This document shows positions 19,415 to 28,520 of a stretch of 64,000 nucleotides of DNA, in pieces. The notes under the pieces are model-generated. The model had not been told where the DNA came from. It saw only the letters and a program-made list of their open reading frames with translations, and did not search any database. This stretch comes from Hamadaea sp. (GTDB taxonomy: Bacteria > Actinomycetota > Actinomycetes > Mycobacteriales > Micromonosporaceae). Both the position numbers and the translations under genes were made by a program. Positions within the stretch are counted from its first letter, which is position 1. Each line of letters begins with the position of its first letter. The stretch covers positions 62,001 to 126,000 of the forward strand of contig NZ_JABFVK010000014.1 in NCBI RefSeq assembly GCF_013362815.1. The letters run 5' to 3'.

Positions 19415-20879
19415 CAGCGCTCTGCAGGAGGAGCGGGTCGTGGGTGGCGACGACGATCGCCGCCCCGGCCCGCGCCGCCGCTCGCAGGGTCGCCGCGACG
19501 AGTCCGGCATGCGCCTCGTCCTGCTGTGACGTGGGCTCGTCGAACACGGCTATGGACGGCTCAGCGGCCAGCGCCCGGGCGACGGCGACGCGCTGGCGTT
19601 CCCCACCGGACAGCGTCTCCACCGGCCGATGGCGTACGCCGGTCAGCCCGAGCCGGGCGATCAGCCGCCCGATCAGCTCCGCGTTCTCGGGTAGCCCCCG
19701 GGCCTCCCGGGCGACGTGGAGGTTGGCGACGGCGTCCAGCGTCTCGACGAGCGCCGCCCGTTGCCCGGCGACCCCGAGCCAGGTACGCCGGAACCGGGCG
19801 AGCTCCGCTCGGTCTAGTGTGGACAGGTCGGTGCCCTGGACGACGACCTGACCGGAGTCCGGCCGCTCCAACCCGGCGAGCAGCCGCAGCAGCGTCGTCT
19901 TCCCGGAGCCTGAACGTCCCTTGAGGACGGTCCACGTCTCGGCCCGGACGTCGAACGACAGTCCGGAGAGGATCTCACGGCCGTCGCGGGCCAACGAGAC
20001 CTCCGACAGCGAGGCGACGACCTCGCCCGGTGGGTGTGGCGTACCGGTCTCCGGCGAGGGGCGCTCCGTCTCGACCGGAGTGGACGGACGAAGAAGCAAC
20101 CCTTCCGGGCGCTGCTCTGGGCGTACTCGATGAAGAGCGAGCGGGAGCCGAACCCAGCCGCGGTCGTCGACGACCAGGTCCTCCGGCTGGCCCGGACGCC
20201 ATTCCTCGGACAGCCGCCCATCGCGGATCCGGACCACCCGATCGGCGATGCGGGCCGCGCGGACGTCGTGGCTGACGACGAGCAGGGACGCGCCGACCGC
20301 GGCCGTGGCCGCCACGAGCAGGTCGTAGATCGCGTCGGCCGAGGCGCGGTCGAGCTCGCCGGTCGGCTCGTCGGCGAGCACGAGGGTCGGGGAGTGGGCC
20401 ACGGCGGCGCAGACGGCGACGCGCTGCGCCTCGCCGCCGGAGAGCGTTCCGGGGGACCGATGCGCGAGATCGGCGAGCCCCAGCGTGGCGAGAAGCTTCA
20501 GCGCGTGATCTTTCGGCTTGTCTGCTTTTCGCGTTCCCACTCGGCTTTGCAGCGTTATGTTGTCCACAACGGACAGTTCCGGGACGAGAGTCTTCTGCTG
20601 ATCTACCAAACCGAGTACGCGGGACCGCAATCGGGCTGTCTCGGCTTGCGGCGCGCCCACGAGATCGACGCCACCCACCGACACCGTCCCAGCGCTCGGC
20701 GCGATCTCCCCGGCGAGCACCCGGAGCAGCGTCGTCTTGCCCGAACCGTTAGGGCCGTGCACCAGCAGGCGTTCACCGGGGGCCAGTTCGAGGGTCAGCC
20801 CGCGCAGGGCCGCCACGAAACCGTTGCCGGATACGCGATGCAGGCAGAACAAGTCGTCGGCGCGAATCACCGGGGTCAT
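19401..20879 (-). CDS. ABC exporter ATPase with two nucleotide-binding domains, 492 aa
   Basis: Two complete MacB/LolD-type ATPase domains are fused in one chain. Domain 1 has Walker A GPNGSGKTT (residues 42-50), signature LSGGEAQRV and Walker B LADEPTGELD. Domain 2 has Walker A GRSGSGKTT (near 320), signature LSGGERQRV and Walker B FDEPTSQQD. It starts at ATG 20879, overlapping the stop of the permease gene by one base (TAATG), so it is the second gene of a coupled operon. With the FtsX-type permease it should form an exporter or mechanotransmission system; the substrate is unknown. Fused tandem domains are unusual for this class, which generally dimerises a single-domain ATPase. Confidence 0.9.
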   Translation of the reverse strand: MTPVIRADDLFCLHRVSGNGFVAALRGLTLELAPGERLLVHGPNGSGKTTLLRVLAGEIAPSAGTVSVGGVDLVGAPQAETARLRSRVLGLVDQQKTLVPELSVVDNITLQSRVGTRKADKPKDHALKLLATLGLADLAHRSPGTLSGGEAQRVAVCAAVAHSPTLVLADEPTGELDRASADAIYDLLVAATAAVGASLLVVSHDVRAARIADRVVRIRDGRLSEEWRPGQPEDLVVDDRGWVRLPLALHRVRPEQRPEGLLLRPSTPVETERPSPETGTPHPPGEVVASLSEVSLARDGREILSGLSFDVRAETWTVLKGRSGSGKTTLLRLLAGLERPDSGQVVVQGTDLSTLDRAELARFRRTWLGVAGQRAALVETLDAVANLHVAREARGLPENAELIGRLIARLGLTGVRHRPVETLSGGERQRVAVARALAAEPSIAVFDEPTSQQDEAHAGLVAATLRAAARAGAAIVVATHDPLLLQSAATSA

Positions 20880-23812
20880 TACAAAGCCTCCGGTCGCACG
20901 GGCAGGGGAGTGCGGAACGATCGCCAGGCCACCAGGCCGGCGCAGAGCAGACCGAGCCCGACGCCCGCGCCGAGGACGGCGGCAAGCTGCATTGGCGAGG
21001 CGGAGAGCGCGAGGGGCGGCCGCGGTGCGGAACCGACGGCGGTGACGAGCACCAGTGCGGTGGTCAACCGGGTCAGTAACAGTCCCAATAGGACACCACA
21101 AGGGACGGCGACCACCACGACGGCCGTGGCGCGAGCGAACAACAGTCCACGCAACGCACCCGGCGTCAGGCCGTCGCTTTCCCAGGCGTACAGCTCGGCG
21201 GCGTCGTCCCGGCGCTCGGCGATCACTAGCAGAACCAGGGCGACCGCGCCCACGCCGAGGGCGACGAGTGCTCCGGTCCACAGCAGACCGGCCGCGCCGA
21301 CGGCGAGGGGGTCGGTGGCGAGCTGCTGCTCGACCTGAGCTCGGGACCGCACGGTGAGCTGATCGAACGGGGACTTCGCGAGGTTCTGGCGCAACGCGTC
21401 CGGGTCCGATGAGGACAGCCAGAGTTCGCTCACCGAGCCGGTGCCCGGCTCCCGGGCGTCCATGGCGCCGGCGAGCGCTTGGACGTCGGCGACGACGAAC
21501 CGTTCGCCGATGGCCGGGAATCGGGGGAGGACCTGCACGATCCGGCCGACGATCGGGGCCGCGCCTTGGATGGACAACTGGACCCGGCCACCCGAGGCGG
21601 CGCTCGCCGTGACCGGGTCGAGGATCACCGGCACCTCGGCCTCCGCCGCCGCGCCGATCAGCGCCACCAGCCGCCCGGTGGCCAGGTTGTAGTCCGTCTC
21701 GAAGGTGTTGCCGAGCCCGGCCAAGGTCAGGTGCCCGCTGAGGACCGGGACGTCGAGCCCGCCCTCGCCGGTGTGGTGCTGGCGGCGCTGGCCGTAATCG
21801 GGCGTCTCGGCGATGTTGAAGGCGAACAACCGGGCCTCGGTGGTGGTCGCCTTCGGCAGCTCACCGGTCAGTTTCTGGCCGGATCGGGCCAGCGCGTCGG
21901 TCGCTCGCCGGCCCGTCACGGTCAGCTCGACCGCGAAGTCCCGGCCGCCGGAGTCGCGCAACCAGGCGGTGAACTTCAGGTTGTCCAACTGCCCCGTCAC
22001 GTCGAACGTCAGGCTCTTCGTGCCGACCGGGACGACCCAGCCCTGAACCGGCGTCGCGGACGTGATCAGCTTGGCCGACCGGGCGGCGTCCTGGCCACCG
22101 GTCACCCGTTCCCAGGCCGGGATGTGCGTCAACGCCGCCGGGGTCACACCGAGGACTTCGGCCGCCTTGGATTCGGCCGCGTTGACCCGGATGCCGGCCG
22201 AGGTGCGTACGACGCGGGCGGTCAGCACCTCCGGCGCCAGCGCGGCGTAGGCGCTCTCGTCGGCCACGTCGAGCGGACGGCGGAGGTTCTGCCCCGCGCG
22301 TACGCTCACGTCGAGCGGCACGGCGAAAGTGGCCTGGTCGACCGCGCCTTGGCGCAGCGTCGCCCGGTAGCCTCCGGCGAACAGGACGATCCCCGTCGCC
22401 GCGGCGAGGAAGGCAACGGTCGCCACCGCCCGCAGCGGGCGGCGTACCGCCCCGGACAGGCCCAGTCGCACCGGCAGCCCGGCGTTGCTCGGCAACCGGC
22501 GCGCGAGGCGTACGCCGAACGGCGCGACCAGCGGGAACAGCCGCCCGGCGAGCAACCCGCCGCAGACCACCGCGATGATCGGCAAGGCCACCAGCAACGG
22601 GTCCGTACGCTGATCGATCGCCTGCACGGTGACGACGCCCCGGGCGAGCGCCACGGCGGCCACCACGATCCCGGCGACGACCACGGCGTCGACCGCCCGC
22701 CACGGATGCTCGGGCGCCCAGCTGAGCGCGGCTCCGAGCAGAACCGCGGCGAGCACTGCGGTGACGGCGATCTGCACCATCGCTGGGCCCGACAGGCCGG
22801 TGGTCCCGAACACGGCGAGTCCGATGAGGACGCCTGCGGCGGTTCCGGCCAGAACGGGGATCGCCGCCGTGACCGCCGTCAGGGTGAACAGGCGGCGGGC
22901 CGGTGCGCCCCTTCGGCGTACGAGGGCGACGACGGCACGATGATCCCGGCGCGCGCCGATCGCGCCGATGACGGCGAAGCCGACCAGCAGAGCCGTGGCG
23001 GCCCCGCTGAGCAGGTCGAAGCGGCGGGTGCTGCGCTGCGCCCGATCGTGCTCGGACCGCAGCACCTCGTCGGGGGCGGTCAGATGCAGACCGACGCTGT
23101 AGCGGGACAAGTCGTCGCCCGCTTGGCGGCTGGCGTCGAGGTACGCGTTCACGTCGGCCGAGGCGCGCTCGACGTCGAGCGGAGCCACCCAGCCGTACTG
23201 CCGCTGGAAAGCAGTCAGCGAATCGATGGCGCTCGCCTTCGCCACCCCGTCCGCGAGCAGCAGCGGAATGTCGCGCTTCGGCTCGAACGTGCCGGTCAGC
23301 AGCAACGGATCGGTGCGTACGCCGGTCCCGACGATCTCGACGCCCAGCCCGTCCGGCATCTTCGGCGGCGTCTGTCCGATGAGGATGATCTCGCAGTGCT
23401 TCGGCGTGCACTCGGCCGGAAGCCGCCCGCTGGTCACCTCGACGCCGGAGGCGAGATCGTCGGCCGCGCCCAGGAAGAAGGAACCCCCGGCGGTGTCGCC
23501 CATCTCCCGGAACAGCATCTGCGCCCGGGCGGGATGGCGGGTCAGCTTGGCCAGCCGGGTGCGTACCTCGGTGTCCATGCCGGTCAGCTGGGCCGGTTCC
23601 ATCGCGAGGTTGGGGTAGGACACGATCAGGCTCTGCTCGCCGGCCGGCAGCGCGGCCAGTCCGTGGGCGAGCGCCTTGGTGGAGGTCGAGGCGGCGGTGG
23701 CGGCGGCCGACATCGGCAGCAGCGTCGCGACGGCGATCCCGGCCACGATCAGCAGCCAGCGTGTCGGCCCCCGATACAACCGGGCCAGAGCCAGTGAGAG
23801 GATCGCCCGCAC
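20879..23812 (-). CDS. FtsX-like ABC transporter permease, 977 aa
   Basis: A large permease of the MacB/FtsX type: an N-terminal helix (about residues 16-40), a large extracytoplasmic domain, a helix bundle (about 270-480), a second extracytoplasmic domain and a final bundle of three or four helices, so two FtsX modules in one chain. That matches its two-domain ATPase partner. Start GTG 23812 follows AGAAGGAGAAGG. Upstream, the divergent CGNR regulator gene and two TTCTCC-N4-GGAGA sites suggest local control. The substrate is unknown; lipids, peptides or drugs are typical for the class. Confidence 0.9.
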   Translation of the reverse strand: MRAILSLALARLYRGPTRWLLIVAGIAVATLLPMSAAATAASTSTKALAHGLAALPAGEQSLIVSYPNLAMEPAQLTGMDTEVRTRLAKLTRHPARAQMLFREMGDTAGGSFFLGAADDLASGVEVTSGRLPAECTPKHCEIILIGQTPPKMPDGLGVEIVGTGVRTDPLLLTGTFEPKRDIPLLLADGVAKASAIDSLTAFQRQYGWVAPLDVERASADVNAYLDASRQAGDDLSRYSVGLHLTAPDEVLRSEHDRAQRSTRRFDLLSGAATALLVGFAVIGAIGARRDHRAVVALVRRRGAPARRLFTLTAVTAAIPVLAGTAAGVLIGLAVFGTTGLSGPAMVQIAVTAVLAAVLLGAALSWAPEHPWRAVDAVVVAGIVVAAVALARGVVTVQAIDQRTDPLLVALPIIAVVCGGLLAGRLFPLVAPFGVRLARRLPSNAGLPVRLGLSGAVRRPLRAVATVAFLAAATGIVLFAGGYRATLRQGAVDQATFAVPLDVSVRAGQNLRRPLDVADESAYAALAPEVLTARVVRTSAGIRVNAAESKAAEVLGVTPAALTHIPAWERVTGGQDAARSAKLITSATPVQGWVVPVGTKSLTFDVTGQLDNLKFTAWLRDSGGRDFAVELTVTGRRATDALARSGQKLTGELPKATTTEARLFAFNIAETPDYGQRRQHHTGEGGLDVPVLSGHLTLAGLGNTFETDYNLATGRLVALIGAAAEAEVPVILDPVTASAASGGRVQLSIQGAAPIVGRIVQVLPRFPAIGERFVVADVQALAGAMDAREPGTGSVSELWLSSSDPDALRQNLAKSPFDQLTVRSRAQVEQQLATDPLAVGAAGLLWTGALVALGVGAVALVLLVIAERRDDAAELYAWESDGLTPGALRGLLFARATAVVVVAVPCGVLLGLLLTRLTTALVLVTAVGSAPRPPLALSASPMQLAAVLGAGVGLGLLCAGLVAWRSFRTPLPVRPEAL

Positions 23813-23814
23813 GC

Positions 23815-23866
23815 CTTCTCCTTCTGGAGAACCAGCCGGTCTTCTCCTTCTGGAGAGCTAACCGGT
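23815..23866. promoter_or_regulatory. Two tandem 26-bp repeats with inverted TTCTCC/GGAGAA cores
   Basis: The units 23815-23840 and 23841-23866 share their first 16 bases and end in CCGGT. The first holds a perfect TTCTCC-TTCT-GGAGAA inverted repeat; the second has it with one outer mismatch. They lie directly upstream of the permease start, about 45-95 bp from the divergent CGNR gene. They look like paired operators, although the GGAGAA half also supplies purines near the permease ribosome-binding site. Confidence 0.55.
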
Positions 23867-23909
23867 AGAGTACGTTTTAGAGGTTAGTGGTTGACTAAGG
23901 GGTAGAGCA

Positions 23910-24476
23910 ATGCCTGTCATGGTCGACGGTCTGCGGATGCCCGCCATCGTCGCCGGAGACGTGGCGCTCGAGATCTGCAACACCCGCGCGGCCTGGTCCG
24001 GCGGTGAAGAGACCCACGAATACCTGCACAGCTACCAGCATGTCGCGGTGTGGGCTCGCCATGCGGGATTGCTGCCCGATCTGGCGACCGCCGACGCCGC
24101 CGAGGGAGAGCGGGTGCTGGACCGCGTCCTGGAGTTCCGCCGGGCGTACTACCTCGCGCTGACCGACGGCGACGCCGACTGGGCGTTGCTGTCGCGATAT
24201 GTCCGCGACTACGGCCCCGGCCTGCACGCTGGGACCGACTCGGTGGCCGACTGGGATTACGGGGACGACGCGGAGCGCCCGTTGCGTGCGATCGTCCACC
24301 GGGCCGCGCAGTTGCTCGCCTCGCCCCACAGCCACGAAGTACGCGCCTGCGCCGGGATCGGCTGCGGTTGGCTGTTCCACGATCCGCGGGGACGGCGGCG
24401 GTGGTGCGTCATGGCCGTGTGCGGGAACCGGGCCAAGGCGGCTCGGCACGCCGCCGCGCATCGCCCGTCCGCCTGA
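23910..24476 (+). CDS. CGNR zinc-finger transcriptional regulator with ABATE domain, 188 aa
   Basis: The N-terminal 130 residues form an ABATE-like domain (AGDVALEICNTRAAWSGGEETHEYLHSYQHVAVWA), thought to sense a ligand. The C-terminus (about residues 146-180) is a CGNR zinc finger with CAGIGC, LFHDPRGRRRWC and CGNRAKAARH, four cysteines for zinc and a basic helix for DNA. It is divergent from the ABC exporter operon, from which I infer that it regulates that operon and itself through the tandem sites between them. Confidence 0.9.
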   Translation: MPVMVDGLRMPAIVAGDVALEICNTRAAWSGGEETHEYLHSYQHVAVWARHAGLLPDLATADAAEGERVLDRVLEFRRAYYLALTDGDADWALLSRYVRDYGPGLHAGTDSVADWDYGDDAERPLRAIVHRAAQLLASPHSHEVRACAGIGCGWLFHDPRGRRRWCVMAVCGNRAKAARHAAAHRPSA

Positions 24477-24561
24477 CACCTCACACCGCCCGCTGCGCGC
24501 CCCGCCCTGCGCGCCCCCCCCGCTGCGCGCCCGTGGGCGGCCCTGGGCGACCCGCCCGTTG

Positions 24562-24626
24562 GCGCTGGATCAGGGATCACGGCCGAATCATGGTCCAAGA
24601 TTCGACCCGGATCCCTGATCCAGCGC
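24562..24626. repeat. Family-2 palindromic element, copy a
   Basis: Perfect 17-bp outer arms (GCGCTGGATCAGGGATC at 24562-24578 and its complement at 24610-24626) enclose an inner imperfect pair containing GAATC and GATTC. It lies between convergent genes. Related copies are at 29241, 53631 and 62251. Confidence 0.85.
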
Positions 24627-24673
24627 TGAAGGCGGGAGCGCGGCGCGCGCCGAGCCCGGCTGGGCGGGTTGCC

Positions 24674-24734
24674 TGCAAATCACGGTTACGCAGGCCAAAC
24701 CGGCCTCGGGAAGCATGCGTAACCGTGATCTGCA
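24674..24734. repeat. Family-3 palindromic element, copy a
   Basis: ATCACGGTTACGCAGGC pairs imperfectly with GCATGCGTAACCGTGAT across a GC-rich middle. A second copy lies at 56248-56300. It sits 47 bp from family-2 copy a in the same convergent gap; the remainder of 24477-24757 is C-rich, with short GCTGCGCGCCC repeats near 24490-24530, and has no gene. Confidence 0.8.
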
Positions 24735-24757
24735 GCCGAAAAGCGAAAGCCGGAAGG

Positions 24758-26050
24758 TCAGGGGCCGAGGACGCGGGACAGGTAGGCGTTGGCGAACACC
24801 CGGTCGGGGTCGAGTTTCTCCCGGGCCGCGAGGAAGTCGCCGAACCGCGGGTACAGCGACGCGAAGTCGGACGAGTCCCGGTAGTGGATCTTGCCCCAGT
24901 GCGGCCGGCCGCCGTGCGTACGGAAGATCTGCTCGACCGCCCGGAAGTACTCGTGGTGGTCTTCCTTGTAGTAGCGGTGGACCGCGATGTATCCGGTCCG
25001 GCGCCCGTACGCCGTCGACAGCCAGATGTCGTCGGGAGCGGCGACGCGTACTTCGAGGGGGAAGGAGATCCGCCAGTTCTTGCGGGCGATCAGCTCCTCG
25101 ATCTCCCGGACGGCGTGCGGGATCGCCTCGACCGGGAGGGCGTACTCCATCTCGCGGAAGCGGACGCGGCGGACGGTGGTGAAGACCGAGGTCGAGACGT
25201 CGGTGAAGGTGCGGTCGCCGGTCAGGTGCGAGGCCAGCCGGTTGATCGACGGAATCGCCGCCGGGAGGGCCCGGCCGACGCCGCAGACCCAGGAGAAGAC
25301 GGTGTTGGACATGAACTCGTCGTCGACCCACCGCTTGAATCCGCCCAGCGGCGCGCTCTCCGAGGACGCGGGCAGACGGGTGTTGGTCTTCGTCAACGCG
25401 GTCGTCGTATGCGGGAACCAGTAGAACTCGAAGTGATCGGGTGCGGCCGAGCGCTCCAGAAACGACTCGAGTACGCCCGCCAGCGGCTCGGGCTGCTCGA
25501 CCGCCGAGAGCTTGAACGCCGGTACGCATTGCACCGTGATGTCCACGAGTACGCCGAGAGCACCGAGCCCGAGGCGGGCGGCACTGAACAGTTCGTGCGA
25601 GGAGTCGATCCGCAGGGTCTCCCCGGTCGCGGTGACGAGGGTGACCGCCACGATCTGGGTCGCGAGCCCGCCGAACGCCGCGCCGGTGCCGTGCGTACCG
25701 GTCGAGGTGGCTCCGGCGATCGTCTGGGCGTCGATGTCGCCGAGGTTCTGCATCGCCAGCCCGTGCGGGGCCAGCAACGCCGGAACCTCGTGCAGATGCG
25801 TACCGGCGGCGAGGGTGACCTGCTGAAGCTCCGGATCGACCCCCAGGAGACCGCTGAGCCGGGACAAGTTCAGCTGTACGCCGTCAGCGACGGCGATCCC
25901 GGTGAAGCTGTGTCCCGCGCCGATCGGCTTGACCGTCAGCCCGTCCCGGCGGGCGTCGGCGATCGCGGTGGCCACCTCGTCCGGCGACGCCGGAGTGACG
26001 ACGCGGACAGGGTTGGCGGACTCCGACCGACCCCAGTTGTGCCAAGTCAC
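24758..26050 (-). CDS. FAD-linked sugar-1,4-lactone oxidase (D-arabinono-lactone oxidase family), 430 aa
   Basis: An FAD-dependent oxidase of the VAO/ALO family. The N-terminal FAD domain has KPIGAGHSFTGIAV (His47 is the usual covalent FAD site) and AGATSTGTHGTGAAFGG. The C-terminal ALO domain ends with GGRPHWGKIHY, the HWGK signature. Such enzymes oxidise aldonolactones or polyols (alditol oxidase is a relative) and release hydrogen peroxide. It starts at GTG 26050 within the stop of the preceding gene (GTGA), as the last of four coupled genes. Its link to the PLP enzyme and the MFS transporter suggests one small-molecule pathway, identity unknown. Confidence 0.88.
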   Translation of the reverse strand: MTWHNWGRSESANPVRVVTPASPDEVATAIADARRDGLTVKPIGAGHSFTGIAVADGVQLNLSRLSGLLGVDPELQQVTLAAGTHLHEVPALLAPHGLAMQNLGDIDAQTIAGATSTGTHGTGAAFGGLATQIVAVTLVTATGETLRIDSSHELFSAARLGLGALGVLVDITVQCVPAFKLSAVEQPEPLAGVLESFLERSAAPDHFEFYWFPHTTTALTKTNTRLPASSESAPLGGFKRWVDDEFMSNTVFSWVCGVGRALPAAIPSINRLASHLTGDRTFTDVSTSVFTTVRRVRFREMEYALPVEAIPHAVREIEELIARKNWRISFPLEVRVAAPDDIWLSTAYGRRTGYIAVHRYYKEDHHEYFRAVEQIFRTHGGRPHWGKIHYRDSSDFASLYPRFGDFLAAREKLDPDRVFANAYLSRVLGP

Positions 26051-27258
26051 AGGAACACCTTTCCTTCGCCGCGATACGTCGGCACCGAGCCCACGACCGT
26101 CTGTCCGTCCACGATGTACAACTCGTCGACGTGTTCGCAGATCTCGCCGGCCTTGGTATGCCGCAGCCAGACCCGGTCGCCGACCCGCAGTGAGCGAGCG
26201 GCCGCACCGACTACCGGCGTCTGCACCTCGCCGGCCGCTTCCCGGGCCACATAGGACAGCCCGGTCGGCCACACGATCTGGGGCAGCCGATCCGGTCCGG
26301 GCGGGCCCGACGCGATCCAGCCGCCGCCGAGCAACGTCACCCGGTCCGGGGCGGGACGGCGTACGACGCTCAGGGCGAACGCGGCGGCCGGGGCCGGCGT
26401 GAAGTGCGCGTAATTGTCGAACAGATGCGGACCGAGCAGCCCAGATCCGGCGGTCACCTCGGTGACGGACGGGTCGGACGCGGTCGCCTCCAGGCTTCCG
26501 GTGCCGCCGCCGTTGACGAACTCCAGCTCGGCCAGCTCGCGGACGGCGGCGACGGCGGCGGTCCGCCGTTCGATCAGCTCCGCCATCGATCGCTTCTGGA
26601 CGGTCCGCAGTAGACGGCCCATGAGCGGCTTGCCGCGCGGCGCGTTTCCCAGCCCGGCGATCTGCGCCTCGTAGCCCATCATCCCGACGAGGGTGAAGCC
26701 GGGCCGCCGGACGATCTCGCGGGCCAGGGCGGCCGCCTCGGGCGCCTGCCGGATGGGCGACCGCCAAACGCCGACGTGCCCCAACAGGCGCGATCGGTAG
26801 GACGAGTCGAGCTCCATGCATACCCGGAACGGTTCACGGTGCGGCACGACGGAGTCGATGAAGTCCAGCTGCTCCACCGAGTCGACCATCAAAGTCACGC
26901 GCGTGGCCAGTTCCGGCGACACCGCCAGCTCCGCGAGCGCCGCGCGGTCCGCCGTGGGATAGCCGACGACCACGTCCTCGATGGTGCCCGCCAGCCACAT
27001 CGCCTCCGGCAGCGTGTAAGCGAGCACGCCCCGATACTGCGGCAGGGCCAGCAGGCTCGCGATCAGCTCACGGCTGCGGATGCTCTTGCTCGCCACCCGA
27101 ATAGGAGTATGCCCAGCGCGGCGGACCATGTCCTGTGCGTTGTGCCGCAGCGCTCCCAGATGGACAGTCCCAAAAGGAGGGTCCAACTCGGCGGTCGCCT
27201 TGTCGACCTCCGCCCAGCCCACGGGCAGGTGCGCTGCGGGCAACGACAGGTCGATCAT
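26047..27258 (-). CDS. PLP-dependent amino-acid deaminase/aldolase (D-threonine aldolase-like), 403 aa
   Basis: A fold-type III PLP enzyme: an alanine-racemase-like N-terminal barrel with the PLP lysine in RVASKSIRS (Lys58) and a C-terminal D-serine-dehydratase-like domain with a likely metal site (HTKAGEICEHVDELYIV). Relatives act on D-threonine, D-serine or beta-hydroxy amino acids. It overlaps the MFS gene before it (ATGA) and the lactone oxidase after it (GTGA). Exact substrate and reaction are not deducible. Confidence 0.85.
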   Translation of the reverse strand: MIDLSLPAAHLPVGWAEVDKATAELDPPFGTVHLGALRHNAQDMVRRAGHTPIRVASKSIRSRELIASLLALPQYRGVLAYTLPEAMWLAGTIEDVVVGYPTADRAALAELAVSPELATRVTLMVDSVEQLDFIDSVVPHREPFRVCMELDSSYRSRLLGHVGVWRSPIRQAPEAAALAREIVRRPGFTLVGMMGYEAQIAGLGNAPRGKPLMGRLLRTVQKRSMAELIERRTAAVAAVRELAELEFVNGGGTGSLEATASDPSVTEVTAGSGLLGPHLFDNYAHFTPAPAAAFALSVVRRPAPDRVTLLGGGWIASGPPGPDRLPQIVWPTGLSYVAREAAGEVQTPVVGAAARSLRVGDRVWLRHTKAGEICEHVDELYIVDGQTVVGSVPTYRGEGKVFL

Positions 27259-28520
27259 TTGACGCCTTTCACGGGTGCGACGCAGAGGGCGCCGACGAGC
27301 GAGGTGAGCCCGGCGATGAGGTAGAGCACCCCGAACCCGCCCGCGTACGCGACGATGGCCGCGCCGACCAGCGGAGCGACCGCCTGCGGCACGGTCGTCG
27401 CGATGTTCATGATGCCGAGGTCCTTGCCGTGCGTCGCCGGGTCGGGCAGCACCTGCGTCGCCAGGGCCTGGTCGACGGACAGGAAACAGCCGTAACCGAG
27501 CCCCAGCAGCCCGGCCCCCACGGTGGCGACGGTCAGGTTCGGGAAGACGGCCAGCAGGATGGCGGCCAGGGCCTGGCTGGCCGACGCCGTGATCACGAAG
27601 ATCTTGCGGCGGCCCAGGCGGTCGGACAACCGGCCCAGGTAGAGCGAGGCGGCGATCACGAAGAACATGTAGATCACCGAAAGCAGCAGCAGGGAGCCGT
27701 CCGGATCGGCCGCGTGCACGTGGTACTTCAGGAAGTACAGCAGGAGCGTGGTGCCGAATGCGTTGCCGAGGTTCACCAGAATCCGGCTGAGGAGGGTCCA
27801 GCCGAAATCGGGATGCTGCTTCGGGGAAACCCAGAAGCCGGCGAGCAAGCCGCGCAGGCTGAAGCGTTGCTTGTCACTCTGGCGGAGCGCTGCGTCAGGC
27901 GTACCAAGGAGAAAAGGAAGGACCAGCGCGACGAGCAAGACGGCGACGGTCGTATAGCCCCGGACCCGGCCCGTGAAGATGGTCGTGACCAGCAGCAGGC
28001 CGAGGATCGTGCCGATGGCCTGCGGTGCGGAGATCCAGCCGGAGACGAAGCCGCGCTGGCCCACGGGCACTTGGTCGGAGATGGTCGCGGTCAGCGCGGC
28101 CGTGAGCACGCAGAAGCCGATGAGCGCGAGCGTCCACCAGATGCCGACCGCGACGACGCCGGTTTGCGTGCCGAGAACCACCAGCGACACCGCGAACAGC
28201 AGCGTGCCGATGGCGATCCACGGACGGCGACGGCCGAACCGTGACGTCGTGCGGTCGGAGAGCGCCCCGGTCAACGGGTACGCGACCAGGGCGAACAACC
28301 CGGCGACGCCGGAGATGACGCCGAACGCCATGACGCTGCCGACCCAGTCGGAGGCCGGGCGTTGCGCCTCGACCTGCTCGGGCAGCAGCAATTGGACGGG
28401 CGTCAGCTGAGCCATCCAGATGCCCAGCCAGGCCAGGCCGAACAGGCCGACCCAGCGGCCGGTGACCGGCTTGGCGGGTTCGGCGAAGGCAGCGGGTCTT
28501 TCGGCGAGCATTTCGCTCAT
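27255..28520 (-). CDS. MFS transporter, 421 aa
   Basis: A 12-helix major facilitator protein. The loop 2-3 motif is GALSDRTTSRFGRRRPWI, and the second half repeats it as LGRLSDRLGRRKIF. The D-R-x-G-R-R-P-W form resembles sugar/cation symporter-like MFS proteins more than drug pumps. Start ATG 28520 overlaps the TetR stop (ATGA), and its stop overlaps the PLP enzyme start, so its level is tied to the operon. It probably imports or exports the substrate or product of the two enzymes. Confidence 0.88.
   Translation of the reverse strand: MSEMLAERPAAFAEPAKPVTGRWVGLFGLAWLGIWMAQLTPVQLLLPEQVEAQRPASDWVGSVMAFGVISGVAGLFALVAYPLTGALSDRTTSRFGRRRPWIAIGTLLFAVSLVVLGTQTGVVAVGIWWTLALIGFCVLTAALTATISDQVPVGQRGFVSGWISAPQAIGTILGLLLVTTIFTGRVRGYTTVAVLLVALVLPFLLGTPDAALRQSDKQRFSLRGLLAGFWVSPKQHPDFGWTLLSRILVNLGNAFGTTLLLYFLKYHVHAADPDGSLLLLSVIYMFFVIAASLYLGRLSDRLGRRKIFVITASASQALAAILLAVFPNLTVATVGAGLLGLGYGCFLSVDQALATQVLPDPATHGKDLGIMNIATTVPQAVAPLVGAAIVAYAGGFGVLYLIAGLTSLVGALCVAPVKGVK

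Noticed and set aside
15911-19510. A very long open frame on the minus strand opposite the subtilase gene (about 1199 codons).
   Set aside because: It is a GC-rich shadow. The + strand frame has a signal peptide, the full S8 triad and an RBS, while the opposite translation is low-complexity Arg/Val/Asp-rich text with no domain.
19401-21281. A 626-residue version of the two-domain ATPase with a basic N-terminal extension.
   Set aside because: The extension lies inside the permease coding region in another frame. ATG 20879, coupled to the permease stop, gives the normal start of the ATPase fold.
24758-26821. An open frame suggesting that the lactone oxidase is about 687 residues long with an extra N-terminal domain.
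   Set aside because: The first 257 codons are out of frame with the PLP-enzyme gene on the same strand and have no domain. GTG 26050 with GTGA coupling gives a normal-length oxidase.
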